From NCBI GenBank assembly GCA_951812925.1, contig OX638369.1, positions 26,554,533 through 26,618,532 on the forward strand: a stretch of 64,000 nucleotides of DNA. Reading direction: 5' to 3'. The position numbers and the translations under genes were made by a program. This stretch comes from Calliopum simillimum. Its lineage: Eukaryota; Arthropoda; Insecta; Diptera; Lauxaniidae. This document shows positions 45,959-59,680 of this stretch, piece by piece. Below the pieces are notes generated by a model. That model was not told the origin of the DNA and ran no database searches. It was given only the letters and a program-made list of their open reading frames with translations. Positions within the stretch are counted from its first letter, which is position 1. Each line of letters begins with the position of its first letter.

Positions 45959-47838
45959 GTTAACACATTTCATTATAAAACACAACCCATTACTGTTATT
46001 TATGTTATAATGTTTGTTTGCCACTTTATCATTTTGTACTTTTATTATTTAATTTAATTTTCGTTTTTATAAAAACATTTTGTCAATTTGTTTGATACTT
46101 AAAATTATTTTATCAAAATAAAAAAGATTTTATCAAGACCAGACGCTTTTTTAAGTGCTTTCTTGTTTAAAAAACGCACTTTAATCGTTCATTTTAGTGG
46201 AATAAGTGATATAAAGCAAATTGTTGTTTTTGTTATTCAGTGAATAACGAGTGAAAAATTAAAAAATCACCCGAGCAATGCCGGGTAAAAAGCAAGAAAT
46301 TTTTATAAATAAAAATGGCCACATTTAAAATTTTAATCTATTCTAACCATTAAATGGATAAATAAAATAAGCAATTTCGTTCGATTTTATATCGCATCTT
46401 AGCCCAGTCATGACGCTCAAAAGTTCATGACAAACTAATTAATGACAAAATATTCATAAAAAAAATGTTTTCCCATGTAACATTTCGTAAAATCAATTTT
46501 CGAATTTTTTAGCCAACTAGATGCTTTCAAAAAGGAAAGAAAAATCATACATATACATTTCTTAATGACCGTATTGCACAATATTGTACACACATTAAAA
46601 AAATTGCCCAGACAAATCAACATAAATTTGAATTCAGTTACTAAAAATAATAAAGAAAAATCGAAAATTTGCGTGTCAAAATGCTATAATTTTCAATTTT
46701 TCTACAATAATTCAGCAAATGTTAAAAAAAAACTTTAACAACATATGTAAGAAAAACTAAAGCAAGTTAAGCGGGTCTTTGTAACAAAAAAATTAAAAGA
46801 AAAAACTATAAACTGGAGCACCATGCCATGGTAAGTGAGTGGTGTCTAACACATGGACACACACGTACACAGACAAACGCACTTTAACACTAGAGCACAC
46901 ATAAATGTATGCAACGCTTAAATGACCGCATTAATTGATTAAAATTACAATTCAACAACGCCATGGCACAAGTCAAAATACGAAGTGGCATCGTGTAATG
47001 TTTTTAATTAAAACATAAATGAAAATTATTTAATTATGGTATACAAATGAAATCAAAGCAGTCAAATACATTTAAACTCAAATGCCTAATAAACAAATCT
47101 CCAGCATGGTATTATGTAAGCGTTTTTTAACTAGCAACCAATAGAAAGACATGCAAAAATGATATTAAAGTCAGTGTTATAGTGCGCTTTTGTTGCAAAA
47201 AAAAACATAAAACTTTAACTAAAAGTGAAAGGATATGAAGGAGCGGTCATGCATTAACTTAACAAATGCTATAGAATTTCAATCAAGCGTTGAAAATGAC
47301 AAATGTTTGCTCTGTAAGTTCATTAAGCGAGTTTGTGTCTTAAGTTTTTTGTTTTAATAAAATGATTAGTCTTTAAAGTTTTTCACAATTAGGTTTCCTT
47401 ATAATTTTTTTCTTTTCTTTTTTTAGTTTGAACTGTGCATGACCATTAACAAAAACGTTTTTTTTTTTTGTTGGTTTCCTTGCTTTTGTGCCTAATGCTT
47501 TAAGAAACTACTGAATCCATTCTAGAAATATATTAAACAATGTATTGTTTTGTTGATTAGTTACTTGAAAAACAAGATTTTGCTTAAATTTAAAATTGTT
47601 AAATAATAAATATGTATGTATTACTAAAAATAAATATTACTCATACGCATGGTTGACCAATTTAATAAACATGCAGCTTCACTTCTAAGCCAAAATTTTA
47701 CAGGAAGTCTAAAAATATGAGAGAGGGTATATTTCATTTGTTGTCAAGTAAAGTTTGGATTCACATATTCTGAAATTAATTAAATAATAGTTAAAAAAAA
47801 AAAACAATTTTAATATAACTTAAGGTTTTAACTTCTGC
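45959..47838. other. No gene seen
   Basis: AT-rich with no recognisable domain. CACATGGACACACACGTACA at 46850 is a short CA-rich patch. Confidence 0.5.
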
Positions 47839-48072
47839 TGAGGTTTCTCTTAGCGGCCACTACCCAATTTTTCTTTTATTGCATAGCATTCAAAATTTGA
47901 TAATACTGACACTCTTTCAAGTGGCTAAAGAATATCCGAGCAGTGAATTTTAACGCTATGAGCAACGTATGAGCAACATTTGGGGGGAACACACTTTGAT
48001 TGAAGGAAGTTATTCTAAAGAAATCGAATTATATTTTCGCAATAATTTTGCCCTGCATTATATTTTCGATAT
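47839..48072. repeat. Dispersed duplicate, partner of 43211-43475
   Basis: Same block order as the partner, ending in an AATTTTGCCCTGCATTATAT / AATTTTTGGCGCGATATTTT region. The minisatellite starts about 200 bp downstream here versus about 1.4 kb downstream of the partner. Confidence 0.8.
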
Positions 48073-48280
48073 CTTTTTTTATAAGAAAGGTAATGTGATG
48101 TGGAATGCACAAAACAAAAAGCTATCCTTATAATTTGCTATTAAAGCGTTTAAAACAGGATCAAAGTTTTCCATATAAATATAACAACAACAGCACCCAC
48201 AGTGATATGCTGTGTTTATAAGGAAGTGGATAAGAGAATAAAGTGAGAAATTTTTTGTTGTGGTCTGTCTACGTTATGCA

Positions 48281-49040
48281 TCGATATTTTCTTTTTCGAT
48301 AGTTTTGTACTTTTGGCGATATTTTAGATGTTTTTTGATGCTTTTGAACTTTTACCAATATATTGAATGTTTTTCGATGCTTTTAGAATTAAACGATATT
48401 TTAGGTGTTTTTCGATATTTTTGGACTTCAGCCGATATTTTAGATGTTTTGCGATACTTTTGGACTTTGGCCGATATTTTAGATATTTGTCGATGTTTTT
48501 GGGTTTTTCCAATAAATTGGATGTTTTTCGATGTTTTTGAAATTTCCGGAATATTTCGTGCGATAATTTAGATGTTTCCGATAGTTTTAATTTTTAGCAA
48601 TTTCTTCAATATTTTCGTTTTTCGATGATTTTGGACCTTTAAAAATTGGCGGTATTTCAGGTGCTTTTCGATATTTTTGAACTTCAACCGATATTTAGGG
48701 TGTTGTTCGATACTTTTTGACTTTTGCCAATATTTTAGATGTTTTTCGATGTTTTTGGAATTTGCCGATATTTTGGATATTTTTGATACTTTAGGACATT
48801 TGGCGATATTTTAGATGTTTTCCGGAACATTTGGTATGATATTTTAGATATTTTCGAAATTTTTGAAGTTTTAGCAATTTCTTCGATATTTTCGGAACCA
48901 TATCGATATTTTAGATGTTTTTTTGATACTTTTGGACTTTAATTGATTTTAGTTATTTGTTGATGCTTTTCAGCTTTGATCGATTTAAATTTATTTTACT
49001 AATTTCGATTTATTTCAATATTTTTCGATACTTTTGGACT
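48281..49040. repeat. ~39 bp minisatellite, second locus
   Basis: About 19 loose units. Two adjacent ones, GCCGATATTTTAGATGTTTT plus GCGATACTTTTGGACTTTG, give a 39 bp period at about 48430-48480. The motif is that of 44848-45958, in the same orientation. An open frame on either strand (48260-48571 plus, 48324-48512 minus) is a by-product of the repeat. Confidence 0.85.
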
Positions 49041-52000
49041 ACAGATTTAGTTCGCCCTTTTGCAAGGTGTCTATTCCTATTATTATTGCTTTTGGGCTTG
49101 TTTTTTAGCGGCTAAATAGATATTTTTGTAGTGAGATGTGCTTCGAATCAACGTTTTGAAAATATTCTGCTACGGCTGAACTGTGACCGAAATTAAGTAT
49201 AGATCTAGACTGAAGAAAAAAAACTTAAGAAAATTGTTAGCGGTGTCATGACCCAAAAGATATTATATTTATAATGGCTAACCAACTGAACCGATTATTA
49301 TGGAATTTAGAATGGATATAGTCTGAATTCCGAAAAAGAATATTAATTTTTTATTTTGTTTTTTATAGTGGACATCGGTGCATCGCTCCCAAAAAAGAAA
49401 TTAGCTACTACAGCTAAATCATTATGACAATTTTTACTTTATTTGGTTTGGAGATACACTAAGCTTTTTATGCTTTTAATAAAATTTAATAGGAGTTCTG
49501 AATTCTGTTAGTACTCAATGTTCTATCTTTCTTATAAACAAAAAGACGCTCGGAAAATATGTATACATTTTGGGGTGAATGACCCAAATTTGGCCACCGG
49601 CAACGCAAGCATAATATAATACATACTGTATAAAACATAACCATACAAATCTCAATATCTGTAGTTTGTTACTTAACTTTTATTTTAAAAGCTTACAACC
49701 TACTTAATTTGCTGTCAAATAAATTAAAATTGTAATAATTAATATAAAATTCCATAAGCAGAAAACGAACTAAATAAATTAAAGTTTAATCATATGCACA
49801 TTTAAACTAAACACACGCTGTGCAAATGCTTAAACCGATCAAAATCCCAAAAAGCATCATCATTATCACCATTTTTATCGTCATCATCCAAGCATTAATT
49901 CACAAAATAACCATATGCAATGTAAAACGTAATCAAACTAAGATCTAATTTGCATATAACTTAAAGACGTGGTGCGCTTCACTCTTTAATGATTTATGAC
50001 ATAGTTGCCATATAAACGACAAACGTATAGTCCATAGACCAACCGTCCTAAAGACACAAAACTATAACAACAAGAAAAAAAGTAGCACATTTTTCATAAA
50101 TAAAAATAAAACTAAAAAGTTTTTTGCATTAAACGCAAAAATCCAGAGCAAAAAAAAAAAAGAAACTAAAGCAGGAAATTTGCGGTAAAGCAATTTTGGT
50201 TATTGATTATGCGCATTGTTTTTTTGTTTTTTATAAATTTTTTACTTAAGGCAAAACTTATATAACGACGTTTTTATTTTAGCCAAAAGAATGCTCCAAT
50301 TTTTAGTTGGCCAAAAAAAAAAAAAATTACAAAAATTAAACAAAAATACCAACCAACTAACCAACTGTTGCAGTTGAACTTTCTTTGCAAATAAAAATTC
50401 AAGTGAAGCGAGTAGCAATGTGTAGTCTGGTAGCGCAGCGCTAATGGTCGTCAAAGTCGTTAACTTTGTTGTAGCACATAGCAATTTACACTCAAAGTAA
50501 AAAATTAGTAAAAGTTATGTTTTTATTTAAAAGCTCAAAGGCATATAGTTTACTTGAGATGCGTGCTTGAGGGTTATATGTGGTTGAGAATCAATTTTGC
50601 TTAAGGGAAAAACTAGCCTTACATTTACCTTAACTTGACCCCAGGCTCACAAAAGGAGTTACAGAAAAACAAGAAGAAAAGATAAAAATTATTTTTTTTT
50701 TTTTTTTTGGTTTGTCATAAAATCACTTAAATAAAAATGTTTTATCCGCTCCAGCTTCTTGTATATCAAGCGGCCTTGTATAAAAAAATGGAGTTCTGTT
50801 AAAGATTAGATTGGTGAAAAATATTTGCCAACAGTTAAGACTTTAAGTCATATCGGAGCTGTGCAATTACAGTTTAAATTTTCTTAAATTTAGTTTTGGT
50901 TACTAAACAAAAATGCTACTCATACGTCATGTTCAATAATTTTACACTTTTAGTAGTTCTAGCACACCTAATAAATACTAAGCGGCCATGATTCAAACAT
51001 GAAATTCTCTTAATGCATACAAATATCAACAAAACTGTAAATAAATAACTTGTAAATTCATATCGGCACTGAGCTATAGATATTCAGACCTGAAAAATGT
51101 TTATAAAATTTAGAGCAATAATAAATAATAATGTTACGCATACGTCATGTGTTACTAATGTTTTAGTGTTAGGGTTTGCATATGTCCAGCGGACAAAAAA
51201 CGGCAAACAACGAAAGAAAAACACTGAAAAAGTTACAAGTCAGGCAAGCGCAGTAAGCAAGCTACTCGAAACATCAAAAATCACAAGTTGGTTGAATTTT
51301 AATTTGTTGTTGTTGTTGTTGTTGTTGTTATCAAATGTTTGATGGTCGTTGATCGCTTTTCATTTTCAAAATATTTCTACTGCTTTTACTTTTTTTTTCT
51401 TTGCTCTCTTTCTCTCTGAACGACATGAAAGATTTAGTTCACTTTGTTTATATGTCAGTGGTCTCTGACAGTTCGATTCATTGAACTAAAGAGAGACACC
51501 ATACACTGAAGTCAATCGCAACAGCTGCTGTAAGCAAACTGCATTTTGAGTTGGTAGTAAATAACAGTAAAACGAGTTAAGAAAACTATTGTGATTTTAA
51601 AAGTTTATTTAATAAAATGCTTGAGAAAATTTGCAAAATTTTAATGCACAAAATATTTAAGAAAAAGATGCAAGTTTGCTGCTTAAGTCTTTTGTTTTTT
51701 GATCCCTCAGAAATCAGAAACTCGTAATTTAAAGCTGTTTTAAATATAAAAAACCTGTTTCACAGCTGATAACAAAATTAGAGCACTCTTTCATAAGCTT
51801 AAATTTATCACTTTTTCTTGTTTCCACCCCCTTCCCACCCCTTATCCTAAAGTATATTCTACATATTAGCAGTTTGAGTTTAACAAAAGTGCAGAATTTT
51901 TTCACTTTCATATCTGCGTTGTTATCAGTTATAACATACTTTTGAAGTGATTTGTGTAAAAATGTTGATAAACTAAATACTACTTATTTTGAAAAGAATC

Positions 52001-53369
52001 AGCATTTTGTCCCCATTCAATCATAACCTCGTAACTACAAACTTTTTTTAATTTTTATTTTTTATCGGAAAATTGTCAGAGACCTTCGTATTGAAAAATT
52101 TTTTCGAAGATTTAAAACAATTGCAGTTACGTGGTTAAGGCTGAAAGGGGACGATTTGTCATTCCAACAAATAAAATGGTATATTTTAAATTGTAAATTA
52201 AAATGTTTGCATATTTAAATAATAATTTTCAAACCGATCAACAGCCATTTCAAGAAAAAACAAAATCTTTTCTCAAGGAAAAGGCATAAATCAAAATTGT
52301 TTGCAGTTTTTGCATGGCTAACTTTGTATGTCATAAAGTTAAATGTTTTGGAAATTCAAATATAATGCTTAAAATATGTTAATTTGCATTAATTTTGCTT
52401 ACTTGCATATTTATAAGGTGAATTCTAAGATTTTTTGTTAAGTTATTAGGTGTGTCCATTTAAAATTTTGACAACCGACTTAATGACCACGATTTTGTTG
52501 GGAATGACTTTATTGTCAATAGCTGGGCGACGTTTGTGCTGAAAATGTCAATCAATGCATATAATTGACAATTTTTTGTTTTTGATCGTTTTGCATTTAA
52601 TTTTGTTGTTAACAATTTAACTTAATTGGTATGAAAACTGTCAATAATAATAACTTTAAGCAGCACCCCCTCACAATACATACAGAGGTTAAAAGAAAAG
52701 CCAATACGACCAAAATTATAACTGTTTCTATGTACTCTTAGTACGAACAATTATATTAAAATGCTAAAACCAAAAAAAATTATTTATTTCCTTTATAGCA
52801 TACTAGAAATTACTCTTATGAATTCTTGAAAAATAAACTCTTTATTGTAACGTTTTGGTGAAAAGTTGAATTGGCTTTATTTATGGGTACGTTGCGTCCA
52901 AAGTTTACATAGATAAGCCAGTTATAATTGAGGAACTAGAAGCCAACATTTTTCCCATCATTGGCCAAATATCACTCAAAATGCTCAATAGAGTCTTCGA
53001 AAATTGGAGCTTCAAATTAAACCATAAAAGCCGAAGATGTGGCCTAAATTTGGAAGAAATAATCATTAAAAAGTAAATGGGTCAATCTATGAGTAATCGA
53101 TTAAGATTTGGGTCAACATCTCCAAAATTTTCCAAAAATTCCAAAAAAAATCCAAAATGGCGGCTATAGGAAGTTCGATGCAACTTTAAGATACTCACAT
53201 AATTCAAAATTAATATCATCTCGGCTCTTAATCCAATTTTAATGAAATTTTTAGAGTTAGTGTAGAAAAATATGAGCTTTAGAAAAAAAATTACATTGAA
53301 AAAAAAAATTTTATTTTAAGTGTAAAAAAAGCATTTTTCTTTTTTAAAGACAATTTGGCGCTTGGAGCA
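49041..53369. other. No gene seen; long unassigned AT-rich stretch
   Basis: No transposase, RNA gene or element end is recognised in 4.3 kb. A TTG microsatellite is at 51304-51328. A short inverted pair GGTCTCTGACAGTTC / GAACTAAAGAGAGACACC lies at about 51459-51500. Poly-T runs are frequent (50692-50708). The open frame at 51097-51342 ends in the microsatellite. Confidence 0.5.
51304..51328. repeat. (TTG)n microsatellite
   Basis: About eight TTG units. Confidence 0.9.
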
Positions 53370-54145
53370 CCCTTTTTATACCCTACACTCAGGGTATATT
53401 CACTTTGTCCTTCCGTTTGTAACGCAGAGAAGGAGGCGTGGCAGATATGGAAAAGTATATATATACCTCCTGAGTCGATATAGCCATGTCCGTCTGTCTG
53501 GCTGGGTGGCTGGCTGTGTGTGGAAATACAGTTTTTGGGAAAACTAAGCAAGATAATTCAATGAAATTTAGTACACAGCCTCCGTCGTCAAAGTTAGCTC
53601 GGGGGATTGAAAATAATCAAAATCGGTCACGGACACGCCTACCGTCCATACAAAAAATATCTTCAAAATGCAAATTTTGGAGGATTTTTCACAACAATGT
53701 AACCAAAATACACATAAATACTACGAATTATCAGCGCAAGCTCTGATCAAAAACTGGTCGAATTCTGACAAGAGGGCGTGGCACCTCTCATATAAGCAAA
53801 AGCTTCAAAACGCTGTACTGAAAGCGTTTTTTGAGATAATCGATCTAGATTTGACTCAGACACTAAAAACTATAAATGCAAGTTTTAAGCAAAAACTGGA
53901 TAAAACCGGACAAGATGGCATGGCTCCTCCCATATAAGCAAAAGCTTCGAAACGCTATTCTGAAAACATTTTTTCAGATAGTGCAACCAAATTTCACTTA
54001 AATGCTAAGAACTATAAATGCAAACTCTGAGCAAAAACTGGGTGAATTCGGAGGGCGTGGCACCTCCCATATTAGCAAAATTTTCAAAATACTGCTGTGT
54101 AGGGTATTTAATGTTTGGCCAGGCCAAAGGTAACACCCTTACTAG
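53370..54145 (+). mobile_element. Non-autonomous Helitron-like element, copy 2
   Basis: From the left: an imperfect stem ATACCCTACACTCAGGGTAT (53379), ATACCTCCTGAGTCGATATAG, a degenerate GTCTGTCTGG tract, then an interior with three tandem ~140 bp units marked by CAAAAACTGG (about 53745, 53894, 54032) and GGCGTGGCACCTCCCATA. It ends with the hairpin TTTGGCCAGGCCAAA at 54114-54128, a 13 nt spacer and CTAG at 54142, followed by T. Tandem internal units plus a 3' hairpin and CTAG end parallel DINE-1-type Helitrons of flies. Open frames at 53486-53937 lie within it and have no domain. The 5' boundary is approximate. Confidence 0.62.
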
Positions 54146-56985
54146 TTATTTTTTTTTTTTATATATGTTTATATAAGATTAAAATTTATTATAATTATTT
54201 TGCAATCCTCAAAATTGTGATATCTTTTACAGTTTTCGTTGGTGCACGTGCGCTACCATTTAGGGTTGTCACCGCACAGTGGTCGGAAAATCGAAAAAGC
54301 TGGCAAAAATTCTGAAAGTCGGTAATAAGGGGTTTTTGATGATGCTGATTACGAATCTGAAATCCATTTTTAAAAAAACAAAATGGCAGATCCACAACGG
54401 TGTACAAAAAATGCTTAACCAAATATATTCTCACGAAAGTCGGTTATTTTAGTTTTGTGATGATGCTAATTATCTAGATAATATAATAATAATAATAATA
54501 TAATAATAATTTGAATTGCTTTGGATAGATAAGCACTATCGGGCTAAAGAACAAATACTTACAATGGCAGTCCATTATGAAAAAGGTCAAGAATCTGAAT
54601 AAGCTTACATATGTATAAAAGAATGGTTAAAATTTCTATAAAAAACAAAAATTTGCTTGGAATTGTGCTTCCTCGGCAGTAAAATATTTTCTTAGATGTA
54701 AATCAGCACTACGTCCATTTCAGAGAATATTTGATGCATCCCAAACCATTTCAGAACTTAAGATGTAAAACTTTTTATATGGATTTTGATCCGTTAAATT
54801 TATCTATAACTTTTGTAATTTTGGAGATACTTATTGGCCATTACATTGTGTGTCTTACTTTTCGCCTTGAATGGGCAATATCTTCAAAACTACAGAACTT
54901 ACAGAAAAATGTATTGCAGATTCAAGTTCAGTGGCTCAAAATCCATTCAAAAAACTAAATAGTTAAATTTTTAAAATAAATTTTTTTTCCACATTCAGGA
55001 CCACTTTTCTGTTTTAAAATAGTTTGGGATGCCTCAATCGTTCTCTGAAATGGACCAAATTTTACATAGTACTTATTTACATCAAAGAAAATCTTTTGGT
55101 GCTGTGAGAGCATAATTCCAAAAATTATTAAAATTTTGACACACCCTAATGTATAAGTTGTAACATGATTGTCTAGTTCTGTTCCTCTTTCAAATGAAAT
55201 GTTCGACAGCATAGTTCCGGATAAATTACACATTACACCGCTTTGAAAAATATTCTGCTTCCACTTTTCATTTCCATTTCCTATTTCAAACAATTTGAAT
55301 AAATCAATGTTTACTATATGTCACTGATGTGAAATGAATATGTTCCTGACTTTAACAAGATCATTATATATCTGGAACTAACAATTGTTTGTAGCAGATA
55401 TCGTTAATATAATAAGCTGTTAATTGAAAATATCCGTTTTGTATCGCTGTATGCAAATGAAGACCATTTATTTTTTGTTTGCATAACACATACTTTTTTT
55501 CTGTTGCTGCCTGCAATTTAATTAAAAACTAAACATGAAATAGTAGCATAGTAGTAGCAAAAAAGTATTAATTAAATTGTCATATCTCGACATTGCTAAC
55601 AATTAAAGTATTGTTTTCTTCGTCTCGCATCAATTTATGGCAGGATATTTCTTGTGAAATAACTGCCTTAAGCGTTGTTAACACATGCACAAAATGCTGT
55701 TATTTAAATTTTTATCTAGATAAAATAATACATGTACTCGTAGTATGTTACTAGGAAATATATTGTTTGAAAAAGTGTAACAGTTTTATACAAGAAAATT
55801 CAGCGAATCAAACAAAAACTTGAATAAATTTTAGCAGCAAATACACCACTTGTTTCAAAGCATAGCTTAGATGAACTAAATTTTGAAAAAAAAAAAAAAT
55901 TCAAGATCTACGTTTCCTTAAGGTCTGAAAGAGTAAAATGTGGTATTACTTTTTAATTAAAAAAAAATCGCTTTGGTTGCATTTTTATAGACATATGAAA
56001 TAAGGAAATTCCAAAAAAATTTTCAAAAATAATAAAAATTTTTTGGTGGCGAATTTCATATTTACGGACTGTTCGGAAAAAATTAAAGCTCTTTTTCTGC
56101 TGAAAGCAAATATGCCAATTTTTTAACTGTTCAGACCTTAATCATAGCGAGATTTTCAGATACAACCGGCTTACAAATCAGTGATTGATGGATGCTTGTC
56201 TACTGCTGGCAGGCTATTGGCCACCATAAGGAATTGAGTTTTGTATATTTTGTGTCTCATTTTTTTCGATTAGCATCTCGTTTTGTATAAAATTTACTTT
56301 TTAGGAAAAAAAAAAAAAAACACAAATGGTATCAAAAGAGCGCTATACAAATAACAAGTGATTGTTGCCTGCTTGAATATTTGTTGTGGATATTTCCGCT
56401 TTAAGCTTGTCAAGCGGTACATTTTTCTATTGATGGAGCTAAGTATTGAGCAGTTGATACAATTTATTGTTTGCTTTTTCCTTCAAAGATTGCAATTTGA
56501 TAAGCGTAATCGTTGAGTTGTTCATGTAACCTTTTGATATTATCAAGGCTTTTTAATCTGCTGATATGCATTTATATATATGGGTCATTCATTCAATTAT
56601 TGCTCTAATTGCAATTTGAAGCAGCGAAGGTTATGAAGATATAAGTGCACTTAAAAAAAGAGTCCAACCCCGTACTTCCGTGAGGGAAGTGGAACTTACG
56701 TTTTGTGTTTGAAATGTGGGTGTGGCACTTATTTGATTGCGTATATCTTTCAACCAGTTGGGGAGAATGGGGAGTTTTGCAACAGAGGGAGTTGTGCAAC
56801 ACGTCGATGAATGTCAAATGACAGTAATTGTCATGTGACCAACTACCGTCAATTGTTTTCCAAGCACTCGTCGCGTCAACACATATTCTTCGCGTCGCTC
56901 TTCATTGTGCGTTGAAAAATTTATCGGAAAGTTTCATTGGCCTCTTGTGTTTGCGGTGTTTTCTGTCACATGTAAATGCAAAAAA
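54146..56985. other. No gene seen; (ATA)n tract
   Basis: Contains the trinucleotide tract at 54478-54511. Two GATGATGCTGATTA/GATGATGCTAATTA phrases (54337, 54460), each preceded by AAAGTCGGT, suggest a ~120 bp duplication at 54310-54470. Otherwise AT-rich without recognised features. Confidence 0.45.
54478..54511. repeat. (ATA)n microsatellite
   Basis: ATATAATAATAATAATAATA with one interruption. Confidence 0.9.
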
Positions 56986-57078
56986 AGGTCCCAAAATGTG
57001 ACGGCAAAAAGTGACGCCAAAAAAGTGTCTCAGAATGTGATGACAAAAAAAATCCCAAAATGTGACGGAAAAACTGTT
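56986..57078. repeat. Short tandem motif AAAATGTGACGGCAAAA
   Basis: CCCAAAATGTGACGG occurs at about 56990 and 57054, with variants AAAAAGTGACGCC, CTCAGAATGTGATGACAAA between. Units are about 16-20 bp. The 74-codon frame across it is lysine-rich only because of the repeat. Confidence 0.65.
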
Positions 57079-59078
57079 TGCAGGATATTGTTCTTTAAAT
57101 ACATTGCCTTCATTATGATGGAGGCGTAAGTCCATTCAAGGTGCAAAATTAATGTCATTTTATGAATTGGATTAAATAAAATTGGATTCTGTTTTCATGG
57201 AAAGTTTTCTGATGATTTACAAAATTGATACAATTTAGTTGAAAAAATTATAACAATTAAATGGCCAGCTTTGCCATGTTTATGTTCTTACGCGACGACA
57301 AATTCTTATACTTCTTAAAATAATTATTTAAAGAAAAAAAATTTTTTTTTTAATTTCAAATCTTATGCAATTTTTTAATTAACCGAAAAATCAACAACAG
57401 CATTAACAACACCGCAAAACATAAAATTTTATCATGTCAATTTGAATCTAAACAATGCAACATTAAATGCAAAACTTCATGCATTTAAACTTTTTTATTT
57501 ACGCATTTAATGGACATGCAACACGCACACAGCGCGCCAGATATCGTTCATTGGTTGAATTTCATTTATTTCGGTTTCAGGGGACAAGCCTTTTTTCGCC
57601 ATATTTAATTGATTTAAATAATTAAAATTTATTAGCTGCGCTTAATTTGCGTATTTTCTTGAAATTTGTGAGCAAAAAATGGAGCTTTACTGAAGCCGAC
57701 ATACTTAATTGGGTTATCAAAAAGCGGACATCAGTCAGTTGGCTTGTTAATTTCTGGCTAAAATAAAAGACATATTCTGAAGACTTTATTGAGTGCAGAG
57801 TTTTTTGATGTTGAAATCACTTTTTGTTATGTGCAGTAAAATGGTGTTACCGCCAAAAAGAGTGATAAAGCTGTTGCAACATAACTGCAACAAAAGCAGC
57901 AATAATTTTTAATGCAAAAAAACAATGCATCGTTATCATTGTCATCGCTTTTTGTGTTGTTGTTAATATGTGTAGGGTTACATTGTCAGGTGACTAACAA
58001 GCTGAGAGACAGATTTTTTGTTGTTCGACTTAAGTAGTGCCATGTTGCTGTGACGCATCACAAAGAAAGTTAACAAAAACCTTAATGAGTTTGTCATTAA
58101 TGTTGCTCACAATTTTGCAAAAAATAATGCTGTGACTTTTATTGGCAACATTTATTTTGTTGACAGTTTTATGAGCAACATTCATAAGATTTTCATTGAA
58201 ATGCATTACAGTTAATATAATAGTAACCTTATCCCAAATAATTTTCATATTTTTGGTCGTAAAAAAAATTATTCAATATCATTTACCGTGAAAATAAAGC
58301 TTCCCATCCAAAAATATTTGAAAGTTTCAATACAAAACCGCAGCAGTTATTATTAAGCTAGCATTTTTCTACTGGTTTAAAAAATTAATAAAAAAGCTTA
58401 ATAAGTGCTAATATAAATAGCGTCAATTTTTATACACTTCAAGAGTTTTAAATGTTTAACACTTTATTTGCACCATTACTAAGTTAAATGAAAAAAATAA
58501 AAATTAATTCAAATCATGCCTGTAATATTGCATTTTAAGTGTTGCAATTTTAATGAAAATCCAATTAAAATTAACTTGTTTCTGCTGCCTACAGCAATTT
58601 GAGTTAGTTTTGCTTCAACATAAATTAATGGGTTTATTTTTTGTGATTTTTGCTCATATGTTTACTTATTTTATTATAAGGAAATGCTATTGACTGATAT
58701 GTAGGTTTCTTTAATAAATGAAAAATTACTTCATTAGATATTACTTTTACTTCATTGCTTCATAAATAAGCTATTTTTATTCAAATAACTAAATATTTTA
58801 TTGCTGTTTTCGAACTTATTAAATATGTAAAATAAATTATTTTATAAATTCACAGAAGTTTTGTTCAACAGCAAAGCAAGAAAATTAACTCATGTGGTGA
58901 TAGCTGAATTGTTGAATTTCAATAATATGTGGTGAAAAATTGCCTCCAAATATAGAAAAAAAAAATTTCATACATTTTTCAGTGAGCCCTGATTGCCCTT
59001 TTGGTAATTAGGTCCATTTGTTTGCTTAAATAACTACTACGGCCATATAAATAAAGCAAAATTTAAATTTATGATTAC
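57079..59078. other. No gene seen
   Basis: AT-rich, with no recognisable domain or repeat boundary. Confidence 0.5.
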
Positions 59079-59680
59079 CGTCCATTTTCCCGAATGCATC
59101 ATCCCGACAGACCATTTTCCCGACAAACAATTTTCCCGACAACCTTTTTCCCGACAGCTCTTTTCCCGAGTGACTATGTTCACAGCAAAATGGCTATTAA
59201 TTATTGTGCTTTATTTTTGTTTCACTACATTCCGGTTCAAAGAACAATAGTATGGGCGATATTCGTGAGGTATTGAAGTATGGACACCGCTCTTGCCTCG
59301 CATTCCCGTTTTCACAGACGTCGGCAATCCCAATAGGTTGTCTCATCTCGCACTCTCGATCGCAAATAAACGAAACCGTCAACGACTTACTTGTTACCAA
59401 CAATTTTCGCGTCGTAAATATTCATAATGCCGAAAAATGTGAAAGATGAAAAAATCAAGAGATGTCAAGCAGCCGTCGCTAAGAGACTGTTATCGGCTTG
59501 TCGTGAAATTGGCTGTAAACATCATTATCGGGAAAAACGTTGTCGGCAAAAATGTTGTCGGGAAAATTGTTTGTCGGGAAACGAGTGTCGGGAAAAAGGT
59601 TGTCGGGAAAACTGTTTGTCGGGAAAAAGGTTGTCGGGAAAATGGTCTGTCGTGATATTGCATTCGGGAAAGTGACCGGG
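59079..59680. mobile_element. Foldback element with arms made of a TTTTCCCGACA tandem motif (family E)
   Basis: Left arm (59081-59168) carries TTTTCCCGA(C/A) five times at about 15-19 bp steps. The right arm (59527-59676) carries TCGGGAAAA seven or more times. Outer ends CCATTTTCCCGAATGCATCA and TGCATTCGGGAAAGTG are inverted. The central ~350 bp is single-copy and GC-richer than surroundings. It has an open frame, MPKNVKDEKIKRCQAAVAKR, from 59427 that runs into the right arm, plus an opposing frame. No known domain is recognised. The layout, long arms of short reiterated units around a unique core, is that of foldback-type elements. Confidence 0.78.

Noticed and set aside
51457..51502. Small GGTCTCT/AGAGAGACACC hairpin as a microRNA.
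   Set aside because: Stem is too short and interrupted for a precursor; no duplicate or conservation evidence available.
56905..57129. Lysine-rich 74-codon frame.
   Set aside because: Derived from the AAAATGTGACGG short repeat, with an opposing frame of equal length on the other strand.
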